Source: Campylorhamphus procurvoides (lineage: Eukaryota > Chordata > Aves > Passeriformes > Dendrocolaptidae). From it: a DNA stretch of 64,000 nucleotides. Position 1 is the stretch's first letter. Each line of letters begins with the position of its first letter. Positions 23,139-36,734 of this stretch are shown piece after piece. The notes below the pieces were generated by a model. That model saw only the letters and a list, made by a program, of their open reading frames with translations. It searched no databases and was not told the origin of the DNA. Position numbers and translations under genes: made by a program. The stretch spans positions 551,744 to 615,743 of the forward strand of contig WBMV01005979.1 of the NCBI GenBank assembly GCA_013396655.1, read 5' to 3'.

Positions 23139-25003
23139 AGGACTCCCCTGCAGATGAGAAATGGGCATTTCATTTGCTTAGATGATATAAATAGAAGCTG
23201 CAGTTTGTCCTTCATGTCCGTCCTTGAGGATGTGTTTCTGTGGGATCAGTTTTTCATTGAGGGCTCAAGTGGAGCATGCAGTCAGTCTACCCAAGGTCCT
23301 TAGCCTGTGATCTCTCTTGTATTTTTCCTAATTCCTGGGTGACTGAGATTCAAATGTACTTAAAGCAGGGAGAGGAGAGGAGTAAAATTAAATGCTTGTG
23401 ACCCTGCGTAGGACTGTGTGGGGAAGCTTAAGTGTTATTGTTTCAGTCAGTTAAGCCTATTAGGTAGGGTCTGCAAACTGTTGTGTTCTTGAAATACTTG
23501 CTCTGTCAGAAGATGATGGAAGTATCTCTTAGCTGAACTTCATATTTCTTGTGAAATGGAGTTTGTATGCTAGGTACATTTCTTTCCTAAACTTGTTTAA
23601 GAACATGTAAGGGTTGCATGGATTCTACTAAGTGAACCAGATTGAAGCAGGAGTTGTGCTGGGTGATGGTTGTCATCAGCTTAAGATGCTTCTAAGGCTG
23701 TGAACTGCATTAAGGTTGGCTGTAGTGAAGCTGTCCAACATCATCTCTTTCTTGATCTGCTCTGTGTTCTCTCTTTCACCACACCTCTTCTATGTATAGG
23801 GGTAGTAAGCTGCTTAAATTTCTCAGATAGCTTGTACCTCTGTGGGATCTGAACTTGATGATCAGTGGGTTGATGGCAATCCATTTGTTGTTTTACCTTT
23901 TCAGAAAATTGCTGTCTCCATGGGAAGAATCCCTAGATTTAGTGACAGGTTACTGTTATGCTGGCTTTTTCTCCACTGAGAATGGAAGATCAGATCACTT
24001 ATTCACAATGAGGGTCGTGACTGAATTTGTCCTCAGATTAGTTTAATTTATTTCTATTTTGTTCACTGCCTGTCAGAGGTATTCATCTATATATCTGGAT
24101 CCACCTTCTTGCCATGACAAACAAAAGCGTTTAAATTACCATGCATTTTTAATGATGTATGCATATTTGTCTGGAAGATATCAAAGTTGTATTCTGTTGT
24201 GTCAAGACCTTATACAAAGCAATGAAATGGATTCCATAGAAACTTGTAGAATTTTCGTTACTGGACAACAAAAGATTACTACCTGGAGATTTTTTCTCAT
24301 TTCTGTCAAGCTGTGTGTAGTCAAAAAATACCCTATAACAATGCTTTTTTGGTAGCGCAGTCTTGCAATAACTTTATGCATACATTCTGAAAGGTACTGC
24401 AGAAGGATTGCTATTTCACTTGGAACAAACTCTATTCATGTCTTACAGATTTAAAAATAAATAAGGATTACAAAAGGTTGTTTATGTTAGCATATGGGTC
24501 ACACTGGGAAATTCATATTTTCTTCTGTGAAACCTCTTACCATGACTAGATCCAAGATATTTTACTGAATTAATTTTAATTTTTTAATTTAATTTTATTT
24601 TTTCAATTTTACAGGATTAACTTAGTCCTTTGGCTAATGAAGATGAGCTGTTAGTAAGTCAGTGATATGATAGTGTTAGTGTAAGAGCACTGAATATGTC
24701 AGGAACCTACAAATCTTTGTTGATACTTACTATGGGTAGACCTTGATTGTTTCTTTGGAACACAGCTGTCTTGTTTTTCAGATAATCTCTATCAGAAAGA
24801 GAAAAGATCCCACTAGCTATCAGTGCTAATACCAGGGATTGTGAAGAGCACCACAAGTGCAGCAGAGGACCCAATGTCCATGTGATACAGATTTTAGAGG
24901 AAGTTACTTAAGGCTAGTTATCGTCTGGTCCTGTTTGTTAGCAACTGAAGCACACTTTATTGTTGAAGACCTGGAGTTCCTTGAGTTGATTTGTATATCT
25001 GCT
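23139..25003. other. Intron, nothing firmly recognised
   Basis: Two adjacent open frames on the + strand (23855-24046 and 24059-24355; 63 and 98 codons) have no recognisable domain, AT-rich codon use and no splice context, so they are treated as chance. No repeat family was identified. Confidence 0.45.
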
Positions 25004-25057
25004 CCTGGAGTGCATCTTTCATTTTAGTCATCTGAAATATAATTTGTGCACTCCAGG
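25004..25057. repeat. Perfect 11-bp inverted repeat, 32-nt loop
   Basis: CCTGGAGTGCA (25004-25014) pairs exactly with TGCACTCCAGG (25047-25057). It lies about 35 bp upstream of the LTR-like block, so it may be part of that element's 5' portion or an independent structure. Confidence 0.88.
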
Positions 25058-25093
25058 TGCACATTGTGATATGAAGATAAATGCAGATTAATA

Positions 25094-25545
25094 AAACAAA
25101 GGCTGCGTGTGGAAGCAAAGGAAAAGAGAAAATTTATTCTCTGCTTCCCATCAGCAGGCAGTGTCCAATCACTTCCTGGGAAGCAGTGTTTCAGAACACA
25201 TAGTGGTTGCTCTGGAAGACAACATTATAATAACAAATGCTCCCCCTCCTCCTTTATCTCTGCTTTATTGCTGAGTAGTTGTCTTATGGTCTGGAATATC
25301 CCTTTGGACAGTTTGAGTCAGCTGCCCCAGCTGTGTCCTCGCGCAAGATCTTGCCTAACCCCAGCCCACTGGCCTTTGGGGTGGTAAGGAAGGAATATAT
25401 TGAAGAGAGAAACTTGATGCTGTGCCTGCACTGCTCAGCAGTAGCTAAAACACTGGCATGTTAGCACCTTTGTAGCTACAGATACAAACCACAGTTCTGT
25501 GAGGGCTCCTATGTGGAGAATTAGCTTCTCAGCCAGGCCAAACAC
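25094..25545 (+). mobile_element. LTR-like block of an avian endogenous retrovirus
   Basis: The run AATAAAACAAAGGCTGCGTG, GGAAGCAAAGG, CTGCTTCCCATCAGCAGGCAG, GGAATATCCCTTTGGACAGT, CAGCTGCCCCAGCTGTGTCC, CACTGCTCAGCAGTAGCTAA resembles, from memory, an LTR family common in bird genomes. It includes a Pol II-like core (CTTTATTGCTGAG in place of CTTTATATGCTGAG). It is more GC-rich than its surroundings. Precise ends and target duplications were not identified; a CR1 tail follows within about 10 bp. No retroviral gene is attached. Confidence 0.55.
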
Positions 25546-25554
25546 GTCATTTTG

Positions 25555-25805
25555 TACCACAGAATGGTTAGCGTTGGAACGTACCACTGGAGGCCATCTC
25601 ATCCAGCCCTTCGGCTCAGGCAAGGTGCCCTAGAGCATGTTACTCAGCACTGTGTCCGGATGGCTTTTGAATGTCTCCAGGGGAGGAGACTCCGCAAGAT
25701 CTCTGGGCAGCCTGTTCCAGTGCTCTCCTACCCTCACAGTAAAGATCTTCCTCGTGTTTCAGTGGAACTTTGTGTGTTTCAGTTTCTGCCTGTTCCCTCT
25801 CATTA
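25555..25805 (-). mobile_element. CR1 3'-end fragment, antisense, abutting the LTR-like block
   Basis: ACCACAGAATGGTTAGCGTTGG, GGCCATCTCATCCAGCCCTTC, GAGACTCCGCAAGATCTCTGG and GCAGCCTGTTCCAGTGCTCTC are the reverse complement of a CR1 3' UTR. The 3' terminus is at the low coordinate. Similarity fades after GTTCCCTCTCATTACATAC. Confidence 0.87.
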
Positions 25806-27270
25806 CATACATGTAACTTTGTGTGCATGGCCTTTTCTGCACTTTCTCAATAACTGCTAACTGAGACACCTCTCTGAAGTAAGTTTCATTTTTTTTGTGT
25901 GTGCTCTCATGCTTTACTATGCCTTTAAACCCATGCATTAGAGTCCACTACAAGAAAATAAATGGTAGGAAATTGATGCTGCCTTTACTGAATGACATTT
26001 GTATGTGTCTGGGAAAGTAAGTAGCCCAAGTCTGTCAGTACAATTGTTTTTTCCTCAACAGAGTTTTTCACTGTGCTTCTTGTTACTTGAGATTTTGTTT
26101 TGTTGAGACTGAGCATCTCCTTCCATAGGAGAATCTTGATTTTTTTTTTTTAAATTATGTTGGTTTAGAACTTGGTGTTTATGCCAAATTGCACCAAAGA
26201 CCCATCTAATACATTATACTGTTTTTCAAGAGTGGCTGCATAGAGAAGAGTTAGAGCAGGGAGAGCTTGTAATGAAGCCTTTTACTGTTGCTGCTCTAGC
26301 CATTAGCAAAACATGGCTCAGAGTTTTTAGGTATCTTTGTACTGAGCATTGGTTTATGCATTTCCTCTTTCTCCATTCAATGAAATTCTTTGCTGCATTA
26401 GAACATATATAAAATGTGTTTTATCATGTATTCCCATGGGAAGGAATTATAAAAGTGCTTGTGTAGCATTTATTTTTAAATCTACCTTCTCCCACTTAAA
26501 AGTGATATGCCTTAGCTCTTACGTTTCAAGAGCTGTTGATTTTTGACTATACCACCGGTTACTTTGTGGGTCTCCTCTTTTTCCTTCAGATGCCTTCTTC
26601 AAACTGAAGAGTCACAGTTTACTTATTTCTTGTAGTAGACTAGTGCATATCTGAACAGAAAAAAATCAGAAGTGGTGAATTGAAAAATATTTTACAACCA
26701 ACATTTCAATTCTTAACTGGAATGGAGAGTGTTTTCTAGAATTATACCTTTCAGTCTTAACTGGTTTTTGGGTTTCTTGCTGGAACAGATTGAAGTCATA
26801 ATCCCTTAGTTTTAAATCTCCTAGTTTTGAAAACATACTGTTTGGTCACATGTGTTGTGCTTCTCCTCCCAGCTTCCTGCTTAAGTATGTGATATATGGA
26901 ACAAATCCTTGTCTGTTTGGTTTACTTTCTCCTTTTGTCTTACTGTGCCTTGCATCCCTGCTGACACCGGTTAGATTTTTTTGTCTCAAGTAATTGTAAT
27001 AATGATGTAGGGATGAGACTATTTTACTAGAGCTAAGTTTTATGACCAATTTTTTTTCATGTGGAAAGAGAATACTGGGGGAATTTGCAAAGGCATTACT
27101 GAAATTAAATCAGAAGGCTGGCACAAGCCTGATGGGGATTACATCGGTTGCTTATAGATAGCTGAGATTGTTGATACAGTGTCATCTCCAGCATCTAGTA
27201 GTGGTACTACCTTGATTCTTTTGACTGGATTTAGCTACCTGTAACTTTGTTACCATGACATGGTTTATCC
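25806..27270. other. AT-rich intron, nothing recognised
   Basis: No exon or transposon was recognised between the two antisense CR1 tails. Confidence 0.5.
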
Positions 27271-27460
27271 CAGAATCACAGAATATGCAGAGTTGGAAGG
27301 GACCCACAAGGATCATCGAGTCCAACCCTTAGCCCTGCACAGAGCTATCCCCAAGAGTCACACCATGTGCCTGAGAGTATTGTCCAAATGCTTCTTGAAC
27401 TCTGTCAGGCTTGGTGCTGTGATCACTTCCTTGGGGAGCCTGTTCCAATGCCAAACCACA
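27271..27460 (-). mobile_element. CR1 3'-end fragment, antisense, same subfamily as the 42.2-kb copy
   Basis: CAGAATCACAGAATATGCAG, AGTTGGAAGGGACCCACAAGG, ATCATCGAGTCCAACCC and CACACCATGTGCCTGAGAG match the same 3' terminal sequence as 42234 onward (ATATGCTGAGTGGGAAGGG, ATCATTGAGTCCAACTCC, CACACCATGTCCCTGAGTG). They therefore belong to one CR1 subfamily, distinct from the 1670 and 53501 copies. Truncated after about 190 bp. Confidence 0.9.
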
Positions 27461-29349
27461 GATGATACTGAACTTTGGTAATTTATCAGAAGTTTTCATT
27501 TAAGTGGAATTTTTTTCCTGATGTTTATATAACTATCATTATCAGAAAGTAGGATAAAACTCCTCTCTTGCCTTATACGGGCCACAAGGACCTATATATT
27601 TAATTAATGCTTCAAAGTAGGCTTAGTTTTTTATTCTTAAAATGTTAAAATACTTTCAATGTCAGATTGTCTATTTTTTTTTTCTATGATTCTCTTGTAA
27701 GGACACTTGAGAGCAGAGAGGTACCAGTGTGTTGCTCCTGGTCTTTTTAAACAGCTTCAAGGTGCTGTTCCATATTACCTTGGTTTCTGGTAGGAGAATT
27801 CAAAAGAAAATTGCTTGGCTTTTGTTAAATCTTTAGTATTTCTCATAGCAGCCCCTTAATATTTTTTTTCTTTGTTATTTTTCTAAATAAATTACTCTGA
27901 TGAAATGGGGATATGGTTTTTGTCGCCTAGGTATGTCAGATTGTCACGGTTTAATGAATGGTTCAGTTTTGACTGTAGACAAACTGTGGCCATTTTTCAT
28001 TGCCTTTAGTTTGCATGTAGAACTGGTCAGATAATTGTGTAACTCTTCTCTGGTTTAGTTTCTCCTAATTTTGGGCGCTTTTTTCAATTTTTTTTTGGTT
28101 TAATTATTTCTAATAGCCTAACCTGTTTGTATGAATCATTCAAAATTCACTGTGTTTTTTCACACTTTTAGATTAATCCTGCTGCTATACAGTGTGTTAA
28201 CATAGGTATTAGCTGATCAATGCGCACAATGATGTAATCTATGAAGGTGTATTTAGATTGCACTTACCACGTGACAGAATGGGAAAGTACCACGGTTTTC
28301 TCTATTCCAGCAAAACCTAAACAAAGCAAAGTAAAAACCAAAACTACCATCCTGTGAAGAAGATGGTATCTCTTGTCCTATGACAAAAGCACTCTGCTGA
28401 AGTGCTGTGGAATGAGTAATTAAAAATACTGTGGAGTAGCTTGTCTTTTCGTGGAGTTGAGTCACAGATCTATTATCACATGGTGAGATTGTGTAGTTGG
28501 AAGCACATCAAGGCCCGCATCATGGATTCTCTGACAAGCCTTTTCCTGAGACTCTGATGACTGTGAATGTGTCGGCAGGGGAGGATGATATTAAGTTGGA
28601 GAGTTGGTGACAATTACAACAGTATGTAATAAGTACCAAGTCCGAGGCTATCATCAGTAATTTACTTTAGAGACATTCAAGGAAGGGAATAGATAGAGAA
28701 AGGCTCTTACCTATCTGAGAAAATGCCTGAGTTAGAGACTTTCTTTCAGTTGACCTTAGAAAAGCTTATTTTCCCGTTTCCCTTGTCTCAAGAGACTAGC
28801 CCTTTATTTAGGAACCAAATTAGATCTCTCAAATTTGGTGATGCACATGTTTTTCTAATCATCTAGTGATCAATTTTAAGTTAATTTGAGATATGTTGTT
28901 GCATAGTCAATATCATCTCTTCTCTTGAGTATTGTTGGTGATATTGATATTCAGATCAAATCTACGATTTGGGCTTTGTCATTTTGCTCTTGGGGCTTTA
29001 CAACAGTTTTGAATTTTTTTTAACCTGGAACTTTTCTATTTTTGATTGGCTATGCAAATTTTTATACTGGTTATTTTACTGATACCTGTAAATATTTTTG
29101 CTGAGTAATTTTGTTATACTTGATATAAAATGTATCTTTAAGTTTCTAATAGAAAAGCTATGAATATAGCTTTAGACCACGTTTAGAATAGAATTACTGA
29201 AATGTCAAATTCATTATTTTGCCTCTTTAGGCACTGTGCATATTTTTGCATTGTGTCTCTGTCTCATGGGTACTCTTCCATGTTACAGGACAGTTGCCTC
29301 GTTAAAATCAGTGGTTTTACTCTTGGTTTATTTTCTGACCCAAATGCAG

Positions 29350-29462
29350 TCATTTTTGTGGGTTATTTTGTTTTGGGTTTTTTTTTTGTGAGTGGGAGTG
29401 TTTTTCTTGTAGTGTTTTGTTTTGTTGTAGTTTTTGTTTTGTTTTCCTTTTTTCTTTTTTTA
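29350..29462. repeat. T/G-rich low-complexity tract
   Basis: T runs are interspersed with G (TTTTGTTTTGGG pattern) on the sense strand of the intron. Simple sequence. Confidence 0.75.
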
Positions 29463-32400
29463 GAGTAGCTTAAATAATAAAGCTTTTATTGCCAATTTCA
29501 TTATATTTTGACAAAGAGCAATCTTGTCCATTTATTTTCATAAGGTTTCAATCTCAGTTACTAACAGTGGTATCCTTCCTTACAGACTGAAGACTTTATC
29601 AATTGGAACTCTGTTTCATTTATTATATTAGTCTTAGAAGTCATAGCACTTTTAACAAAAATATAACAATGCATCTATCAGGAAACTGCCATTTGCTATG
29701 TGTGAATCTGAGTAATGACTTTTGAGAATGAGTACTGGATTTTTACATGCAGTGTTGTCAAGCCTGTATCTTGTAAAGCTTTATAAAATAGCTTTTGGGT
29801 ACCAAAACCCAAAATGAAGCAGAATATGCAATGTATTCTTATGGCAGTTTTGTGGAAAAAAAAACATTTTGTTTTTAAACAAGAACAAAAAGTTTTAAAT
29901 CCTTGTCTTTAATTGTTTGTCTGTTCTGCACTGAATGCCTAGCCTGAGGCTTTTATTTTGTTCTCTGCTTCAGTGATGTTATAATTGAGCATGTCTAAGG
30001 AGACTGATGGAGATATTAATTAGGAGTGATTCCTAAAAGAAAGTGTTGAACACTGGAGGGCAACATTACTGTTTGCTGGAAGCAGTCAGCCTCTACATAT
30101 AGGAGAACCTGTCCTCACAGTGCTCTGGGCCTGCTACCTTTTCTATTTCTTGCTCTGTTCTAGAGTTTTTTGCACGTAAGTTAGAATGAACGTGACTGTT
30201 AGAGCTGACTGCTAGTATGGCTTTTGCTTTGCCATTTCCTGCAATAGAGTGATTTAATGAAATTGAGTACTCAGTTTTAGCCAAGATAAAACGGTGATAG
30301 TGACAGTCCAGGAGTATCTACTTTTAATGAACTCCATTTACCTCTGCACGATAATCAAAACTTATCTGTCATTCTGGCTAAGCTATGGGGTTTTATTATT
30401 GATTCAATGCGTATCTTTCAATATGCATACCAGAAATATAAATTTCTTTACTAGACAACTGAGTTGTGTCAAACTGAATTTGGATTACAATTGAGTTTCA
30501 TTCAAGTATTCACACAGCATTTTAACAAGTTTAAAAATAACATTACTTGTTTTATGAAATTTTAAAAATATCTGAGTTACATGCTCAGTAGTTTACTGTT
30601 TTTCAACATAGTGATGGGAAAATTGAAATCAGTGTTTCAAAACAAACATACCTGTAATATTAATTAGAGACAAAATACCTCTGAAACACTAGCTCCACAT
30701 CTCCTTATGATTTTTTGGGCTTTTTTTTTTAATCTATATGTCACTTATAACCTGTTTTTTTGCAGCACAAATTTTGTGTCCTTATTTGCAAGTAGTTCAG
30801 ATACAGTATTCTGCTTTTCATTAAATAGGATAAGCGATTATCTCTTTGTCTCCTTTAAAAACATAATTCTTATCTTGCATTGTAGCACTTCTGTCCCTGC
30901 TTGCTTTGACATGGGACTTGCCTTTTAGTACCTAACTTTTAGTTCCTGATGCAGAAATGTTTTTGCGAAGATGGTATCAAATGGCAGTTTCTTACTGGCA
31001 TCCCTTTAAGTATCACGGTTTGTTCATGGACCTGCTTCAGCATAATCAAAATTGTCTTTTACAAGGTAGAGAATTGTTTCCTTGCCTGAAGTCACGTGGG
31101 ATGTCTTGTTGTATATACGTTAGTTTGGTCTAAAAGAAAGCTTACGTATACCAGATCTGTGTAGCATATTAATTTATGTGTAGTTATTGAAATCAGTGAG
31201 GGGTTTGCATTCAAATTCTTTAGAACAGATGTGTTTCACTCACGACATTGCTTTGCAAAAGTTAAATGTTGAGGCCTTCATCTCCAGCCAACTGCTGAAA
31301 AAGTTGTCTGACCTAAAGCGTCAGTCTCTGTGATTAAAGGAGAATGCCATGAGTAATATGGTTCTGAGTTGGAATAATTTTCTGACATAAAACTCTATTG
31401 GCAGTATAAGGTGTGTGCTTTTTGAATGTTGCCCATTGAAAGGGCCTTGAGGTATCAGTAGGCTGAGATTTGCTTTGGACAAATTTAAGGACTGTAAGAA
31501 AAAATGTGCCAACTTCTTCCACTATGATAAATATTTAAAAGACTCTGATGTTCCTATCTCTTCATGAATATATGCTAATAACATTGATATTGAAAGTTTG
31601 GGAAAAAGAGTGTTGTGTGAAGTATGAATTAATGAATGAGCAACTGATGGGTAAGAAAATATAGCTAGTTTGGTAGAAATCGGTAGAAGAGGCGGGGAAA
31701 AAAGAGCAAAGAGAAATAAGGTGACATTTGAGTGACAGTGCAAAGAAAGGATTTGGAATACAGGAGATTCAAGAGGCATCATTTCATCAAAAGAAAAGAT
31801 TAATATGCTTGGAAACATGGAATATGTGCAAGAAATGGTGTAAATCACAAGAATAATGATAATCCTAAGATTTGAGAAGTGGGAGGAGGAAAGAGGAGGA
31901 ATGCAGATAAACGGGAAAGGAACAGTTAAATACTATGCTTTGGACTGAAAAAATATACGACCTGTAACAGTTTATTTGGTCTGCGAATCTGGTCTTGGCT
32001 TTGTATTTTAATATCCTTGATTTACAGTTTCATTTTATGCATCTGATTCTGATAAATGACAGGAATCTGGGTAGAATTGTTTTAGTTGTCAAAGGTATTT
32101 TTCTGGCTACTTGCATTTCCTTTCCTTATGTCAGTGGACCACTTAAACTGGAATCCTGTTGTGAGTTCTGCCATAGTTGCATAGTCTTCAACAGGAAACA
32201 AGGAAGCCCTTGGTTTTGCTAATCAAGGTCTAGTCTACATATTTTCATCCACAGTGTCAAATGCTCAGCACAGTTCTGGAGTCACCTTTTCCTTTCTTCA
32301 TGAAGCCTTTTATGGGTTACCCATTGAAACCCATCTGAGAACGTTTGCCTGTTTGGCTCCACTGTGCACACATCAAGGCTCACTGCCATAATATCATGAT

Positions 32401-35133
32401 AAAAAGCAAAAACCAAGAAGTAGATAGCGTGTTGTATTTGAAAGCTGGTGTGTGTTAAGTCTTCTACTTGGTATTTGCATCTTGTAAAATGTATCTTGTG
32501 AAGTGTAATATATTTGTAAGCAATATAGTTGCAAGTTATTTAACATATTGGGAAGTAAATACATTATTCTGCAACATACAGATTACAATTTTATGTGTGG
32601 ATCATTGCATAACTAAATATATTATTTCAAAATTGCTTTACTTCTCCTGTAGCCTGTGATTTATGGTAGCTAGATTTCATAGGACAAAGTAAGGCATGGA
32701 GGGGTCCTTGGAAAGCTAGACTGATTTGTGTTCTTCACTGTGTCTTGCCATTTGGAAGTGTGGCTTTAATGTAGTTGCAAATTCCATAATTTGCTTTAAC
32801 ATTCACTTTCTCTGAAGGTTGAACTGTTAATTATGTAAAAATTGTATGTATAGTGTGTTTTGGCTGATTTGCATAAATTTGAAAACCAGTGCTTAAGCTT
32901 TTTAATGATTATCTTATTTTTTTAATAAGCTTTCCTGATTCAACACCTGAAAACAATGGCCTTGGTTTTGGAGATTGGCTGGAGTTTACCTCTGCATATC
33001 CCACAAGAATAAAATAGGGTTTGGAATGCTTGTTTTACAGAAGTAATTTAAATGACACACACTTGGTTTACACAGTGAAATTGTATACCTTCAAAAACCT
33101 CACTCATAATTAAAATAATGATAAAATCGTAAGGGCCACAAACTTGCCTTTAATTACTCTAATCCAATTTTTTTTTACAAGTAAGCATTATTGTCCAAGG
33201 GTTTGATTCTCTAAAAGTAAGTGTGTGGAAGCCCTAACAATGTTTTTACTTCAAATTATAGTGTAAATGCTTATCTTTTGTGGCAGGCATTTTAGGAAGG
33301 TATGCTCAACATAAATGCTGAACTGCAGTCCCATGTAATTTATACAGGCTCAGTTAGTTGTCAGTTAAGAAATTGGAGTTGTTGACCTGGTATTTCATTT
33401 TAAATGTCCTACTACTTGTTCATGTCTATTGGACCATTTCTGAAATGTTTCTCAAGGCTGTTATGAAGGGATACTGCTATTGATTGGAGTCTAAGAACCA
33501 CTGTAAAGAAAGATGAAATGAGTATGTAGCTCTTCAGGTGTTTTTGTACATTCCTACATGTACAGAATAAAGAAGCTTGTGGCATTAACTTCTGAAACTT
33601 GTTCTTGAATTATATCAGCATCTCCTCACACAGAGTTTAGAAGTGAGGAAGTGTCTTATTTATTCTTTCTAACTTCCAGAGTTGTAGTAAGCTTGCATTA
33701 CCTTCAGAGTTTGAATTACTTTGTTTTGCTATTTCTGTGATACTTCCATGTAGGGGAAGAAAAAGGTTATGTGCCACCTGCTGGGTACATACCTTAGCTC
33801 TGTGTACAAAGGTGGAAGCATTGCCCTTGGCTGTTCTTAAGTAGCAGTCAGCCAGGATGAAAATCCAACCACTTTTACAGCACTGGAGCATTGAAAGCTT
33901 GTAATATTGGGTGATCACATTGTATTTCTATTAGAGCGTCACTGTTATGTCCTACATTGCCCATCATTTTTTTGTGTCTTTCTTTGACCATATATCATTG
34001 TAGTACAGCACCTTCTGCCACTGCAGCCTCTTGGCTTGACTCCAGGGCTTTATTTACATAGTGATACCTAAATAAATTTTTTTTCAACTTAAAAAAAAAA
34101 GCTGAAAACAAACAAGCAAAAAATCTCCTATACATCTAGATTGTAGTAAATTTAATTAGTAAATTTAAAAGTCACTAAGATGAGGAAGAGCTAGATCTGA
34201 CCACTGATGAACAGGTTGTTGGACTGAATGAATCAGTTGCTTAGATATAGCATTGAGCACTTTGAAAGTTAAAGTGTTTATTTTTCCAGGGGAGCAAGCT
34301 TGTAATTTTGTTTGTGATACCACTAGAATGCACCCAGGACTACTTAAATAATTTAGAAGGACCAGGAAAAATAGTCATAATGTTTAGAATCTTACTCTGT
34401 GTTGCTTATTACACTAAGGATTGCTTAATTTGTGCAGTTATATTGTAAAGATAAAGTAGCTACAAAATTTTTACTTCTTCACTGTACATGATTTACTGTA
34501 AATTAAATGTGAAATTGCATTTGCTTGGGAGTAAGGTGTTTAAAGAAGAATTGTAATTTACTGATAAGATTATTAAAGATTTTCTGTTAGAAATGAGATT
34601 AACCTATAGTTGGAGGCTGTATTATTTACACATATTCATCATCCAGAGAAAGAACACTGTTTTGTTTGCACTCCTTGCTTTCTTTTCAGGTTTTATTTTG
34701 AAGTAACTTTTTTTTTTTATGAATTAGCTAATAAGTAATAAAAGAGACAATTAAAATCTAAGTAAATAAGGAACATTTTATTTTTGGGTAGGAGACAGAA
34801 CAAGTATGAGTAGTGTAAAATTAGAAAGAGAACTGAAAACAATCCTGAGGAACTTTACCAAAGCAGTTTTGCATCTGTATAATAGTTTTGTTGTAGGAAA
34901 CATAAAAGTTGGAATATTGAGTCCACTAAATTTTAAGAGATTAAGTGTTTTTATTTGATAAACTGTGATTGTTACAGTATGATGCTTCAGAATATTGCAA
35001 TTGCATCTAAATATTCCTCTGAGAGAACATATGTATTAATATTCCTATTCCAATGGTATGAAGCTGAAAGAATCAAACATGTCTACATAAAGCTGCAGTT
35101 GAAAAGTCTGATTGAGACTAAGTTTTATGTATT

Positions 35134-35185
35134 TCAGGTGATAGGATTTGCCCAAGGTCACCCAGTGTATTGGCATGTAAGAAAC
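35134..35185 (-). mobile_element. Possible MIR-like SINE relic
   Basis: GGATTTGCCCAAGGTCACCCAG matches the reverse complement of the highly conserved MIR core segment (TGTGACCTTGGGCAA pattern), with weaker similarity on both sides. MIR-type CORE SINEs are ancient in amniotes and survive in birds only as traces. The alignable region is about 50 bp, so the call is tentative. Confidence 0.4.
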
Positions 35186-36734
35186 AGGCATCACCTTATT
35201 TGACCAGCAGTGAAAACCAGTTGCTTTAAAAAAATTCTGCTAGGAAAGTATATGATTTATATGTTTGAGTGTTGCGATTTACAGTTCATCAGGTTGTATT
35301 AAAGTTTATATTGAAAGTTATATATAGTAGATCAGCAGTGTTCTAGCACTCAATACCCTGGCTATGAAAAGGTGCTTATAGACAAAATGTTGGTTTCCTT
35401 GTACATAATCTGAAGGTTGCTGTCCAAGGAGATTGATATTCAAAGTCCAGAGAAGGATCAGATTCTATTTGATCCTTTTTTTCTTCACTTTAGCATTAGA
35501 ATATGTAAAGTTATTTTCAAATAATACTTAAAAAAGTACTGCTCCTGGGAAGAGAAATTCTAATTCTTGTTCTAAAATAGTTTTAATGCTGGCTTTTTTG
35601 AGTCAGAGGTTGATTAAATAAAGATTTTGAAAAGCTTTTTGAACTTAATACAGACCCCAGCTAATGTCATACTAGGACTTGGTAATTCTTCAACAGTCTG
35701 GTGTTTGCGTTTCCTGCAGTCTGCTCTTTGCAGTATGATGTCACAAAATCAGATTGGAACTACTCCAAACAGCACCTGTAATGTCCTCCTGTACTGTAAC
35801 TGGTGACAGATAAAATCGTCAGTGTCTGTTGTTTCCATTTGCTGATAAATAAGTGTGACGTCTATTACTTAATGAGTATCTTAGGGAGTAGAGTGAAAGA
35901 GGCAATGTTAAAGACTTTTGGTTTTGGACCCACATTGACCTGCATATTAACCTAATATGCTTCATTTAGTTTTTATCAAGGGAATGTGTAGTTTCATTTG
36001 GTGACATTTAGTGTCTGTTCCTGTATTTTACTAAATAAAGTAGGACCTGTCCTACAACACATTTCAGTATAAAAGGAATTTAATTGTTGCGAGGCAAGTG
36101 TGAAAACATCAAATTGTGGGTCTGATTCCATATCTGATTCTGTAGCTGTTGTGTTACTTTTGAGGGAGCTATTTCTTACATCACCTTGCTCTCTTTTAGA
36201 GGAGTGCTTGGCACGTGGTGGGTACCACCCATGTACCTTCCAGCCATCCTTCAGCAGTGTGACAGGTATGAGGTGTGTGCTTTTTCTCCCAGGGGCAGGT
36301 GACTAAATCAGAGCAGAATCCCTCATTTAAACCATTGTCTTAAAAATAAACAAAGAAATAAAGAAATTCCTTGACTCTGAACTACTATCTTGGGGTCTTT
36401 GTTGCTCCCAAATTGGAGAGTTCCAGTGTTACTCCAATTTCAGGATGATTCCATTAAAAAAGAGTATGTGTTATTAAGGACCTGCCAGCTGTTGGATTGC
36501 ATGAGGCTGCTGGGATTTGCAGAGCAGCCGTTCCTTGCTGCGTGAGTCAGCTGTGTGTTCAGCAGTATGAGACCAGGCTTTCTTCAGGATTTGTGCTGCT
36601 TGCTCGATCCCAGGCTGTTGATCCTAGCAGGAACTGTACATGTCGTGTTATTAGCAGCAACTAGTAAGCCCAAGTCATCTTCACCAGCATTTCTAAGGAG
36701 TTTAAGCATGAAGAAAGGCAATTAGGGTATATAA

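Larger units (their letters stand above)
27461..36734. other. Long AT-rich intron block, almost no recognisable repeats
   Basis: About 9.3 kb without a clear CR1 or LTR. Items seen: T-rich tract at 29350-29462; a purine-rich stretch on the + strand at about 31680-31925, which creates a 108-codon frame on the - strand; and a possible MIR-like relic at 35134-35185. No NBEA exon or other gene was recognised. Confidence 0.5.

Noticed and set aside
31522..31848. 108-codon frame on the - strand
   Set aside because: Created by a purine-rich stretch on the + strand; Ser/Leu/Phe-rich product with no family features.
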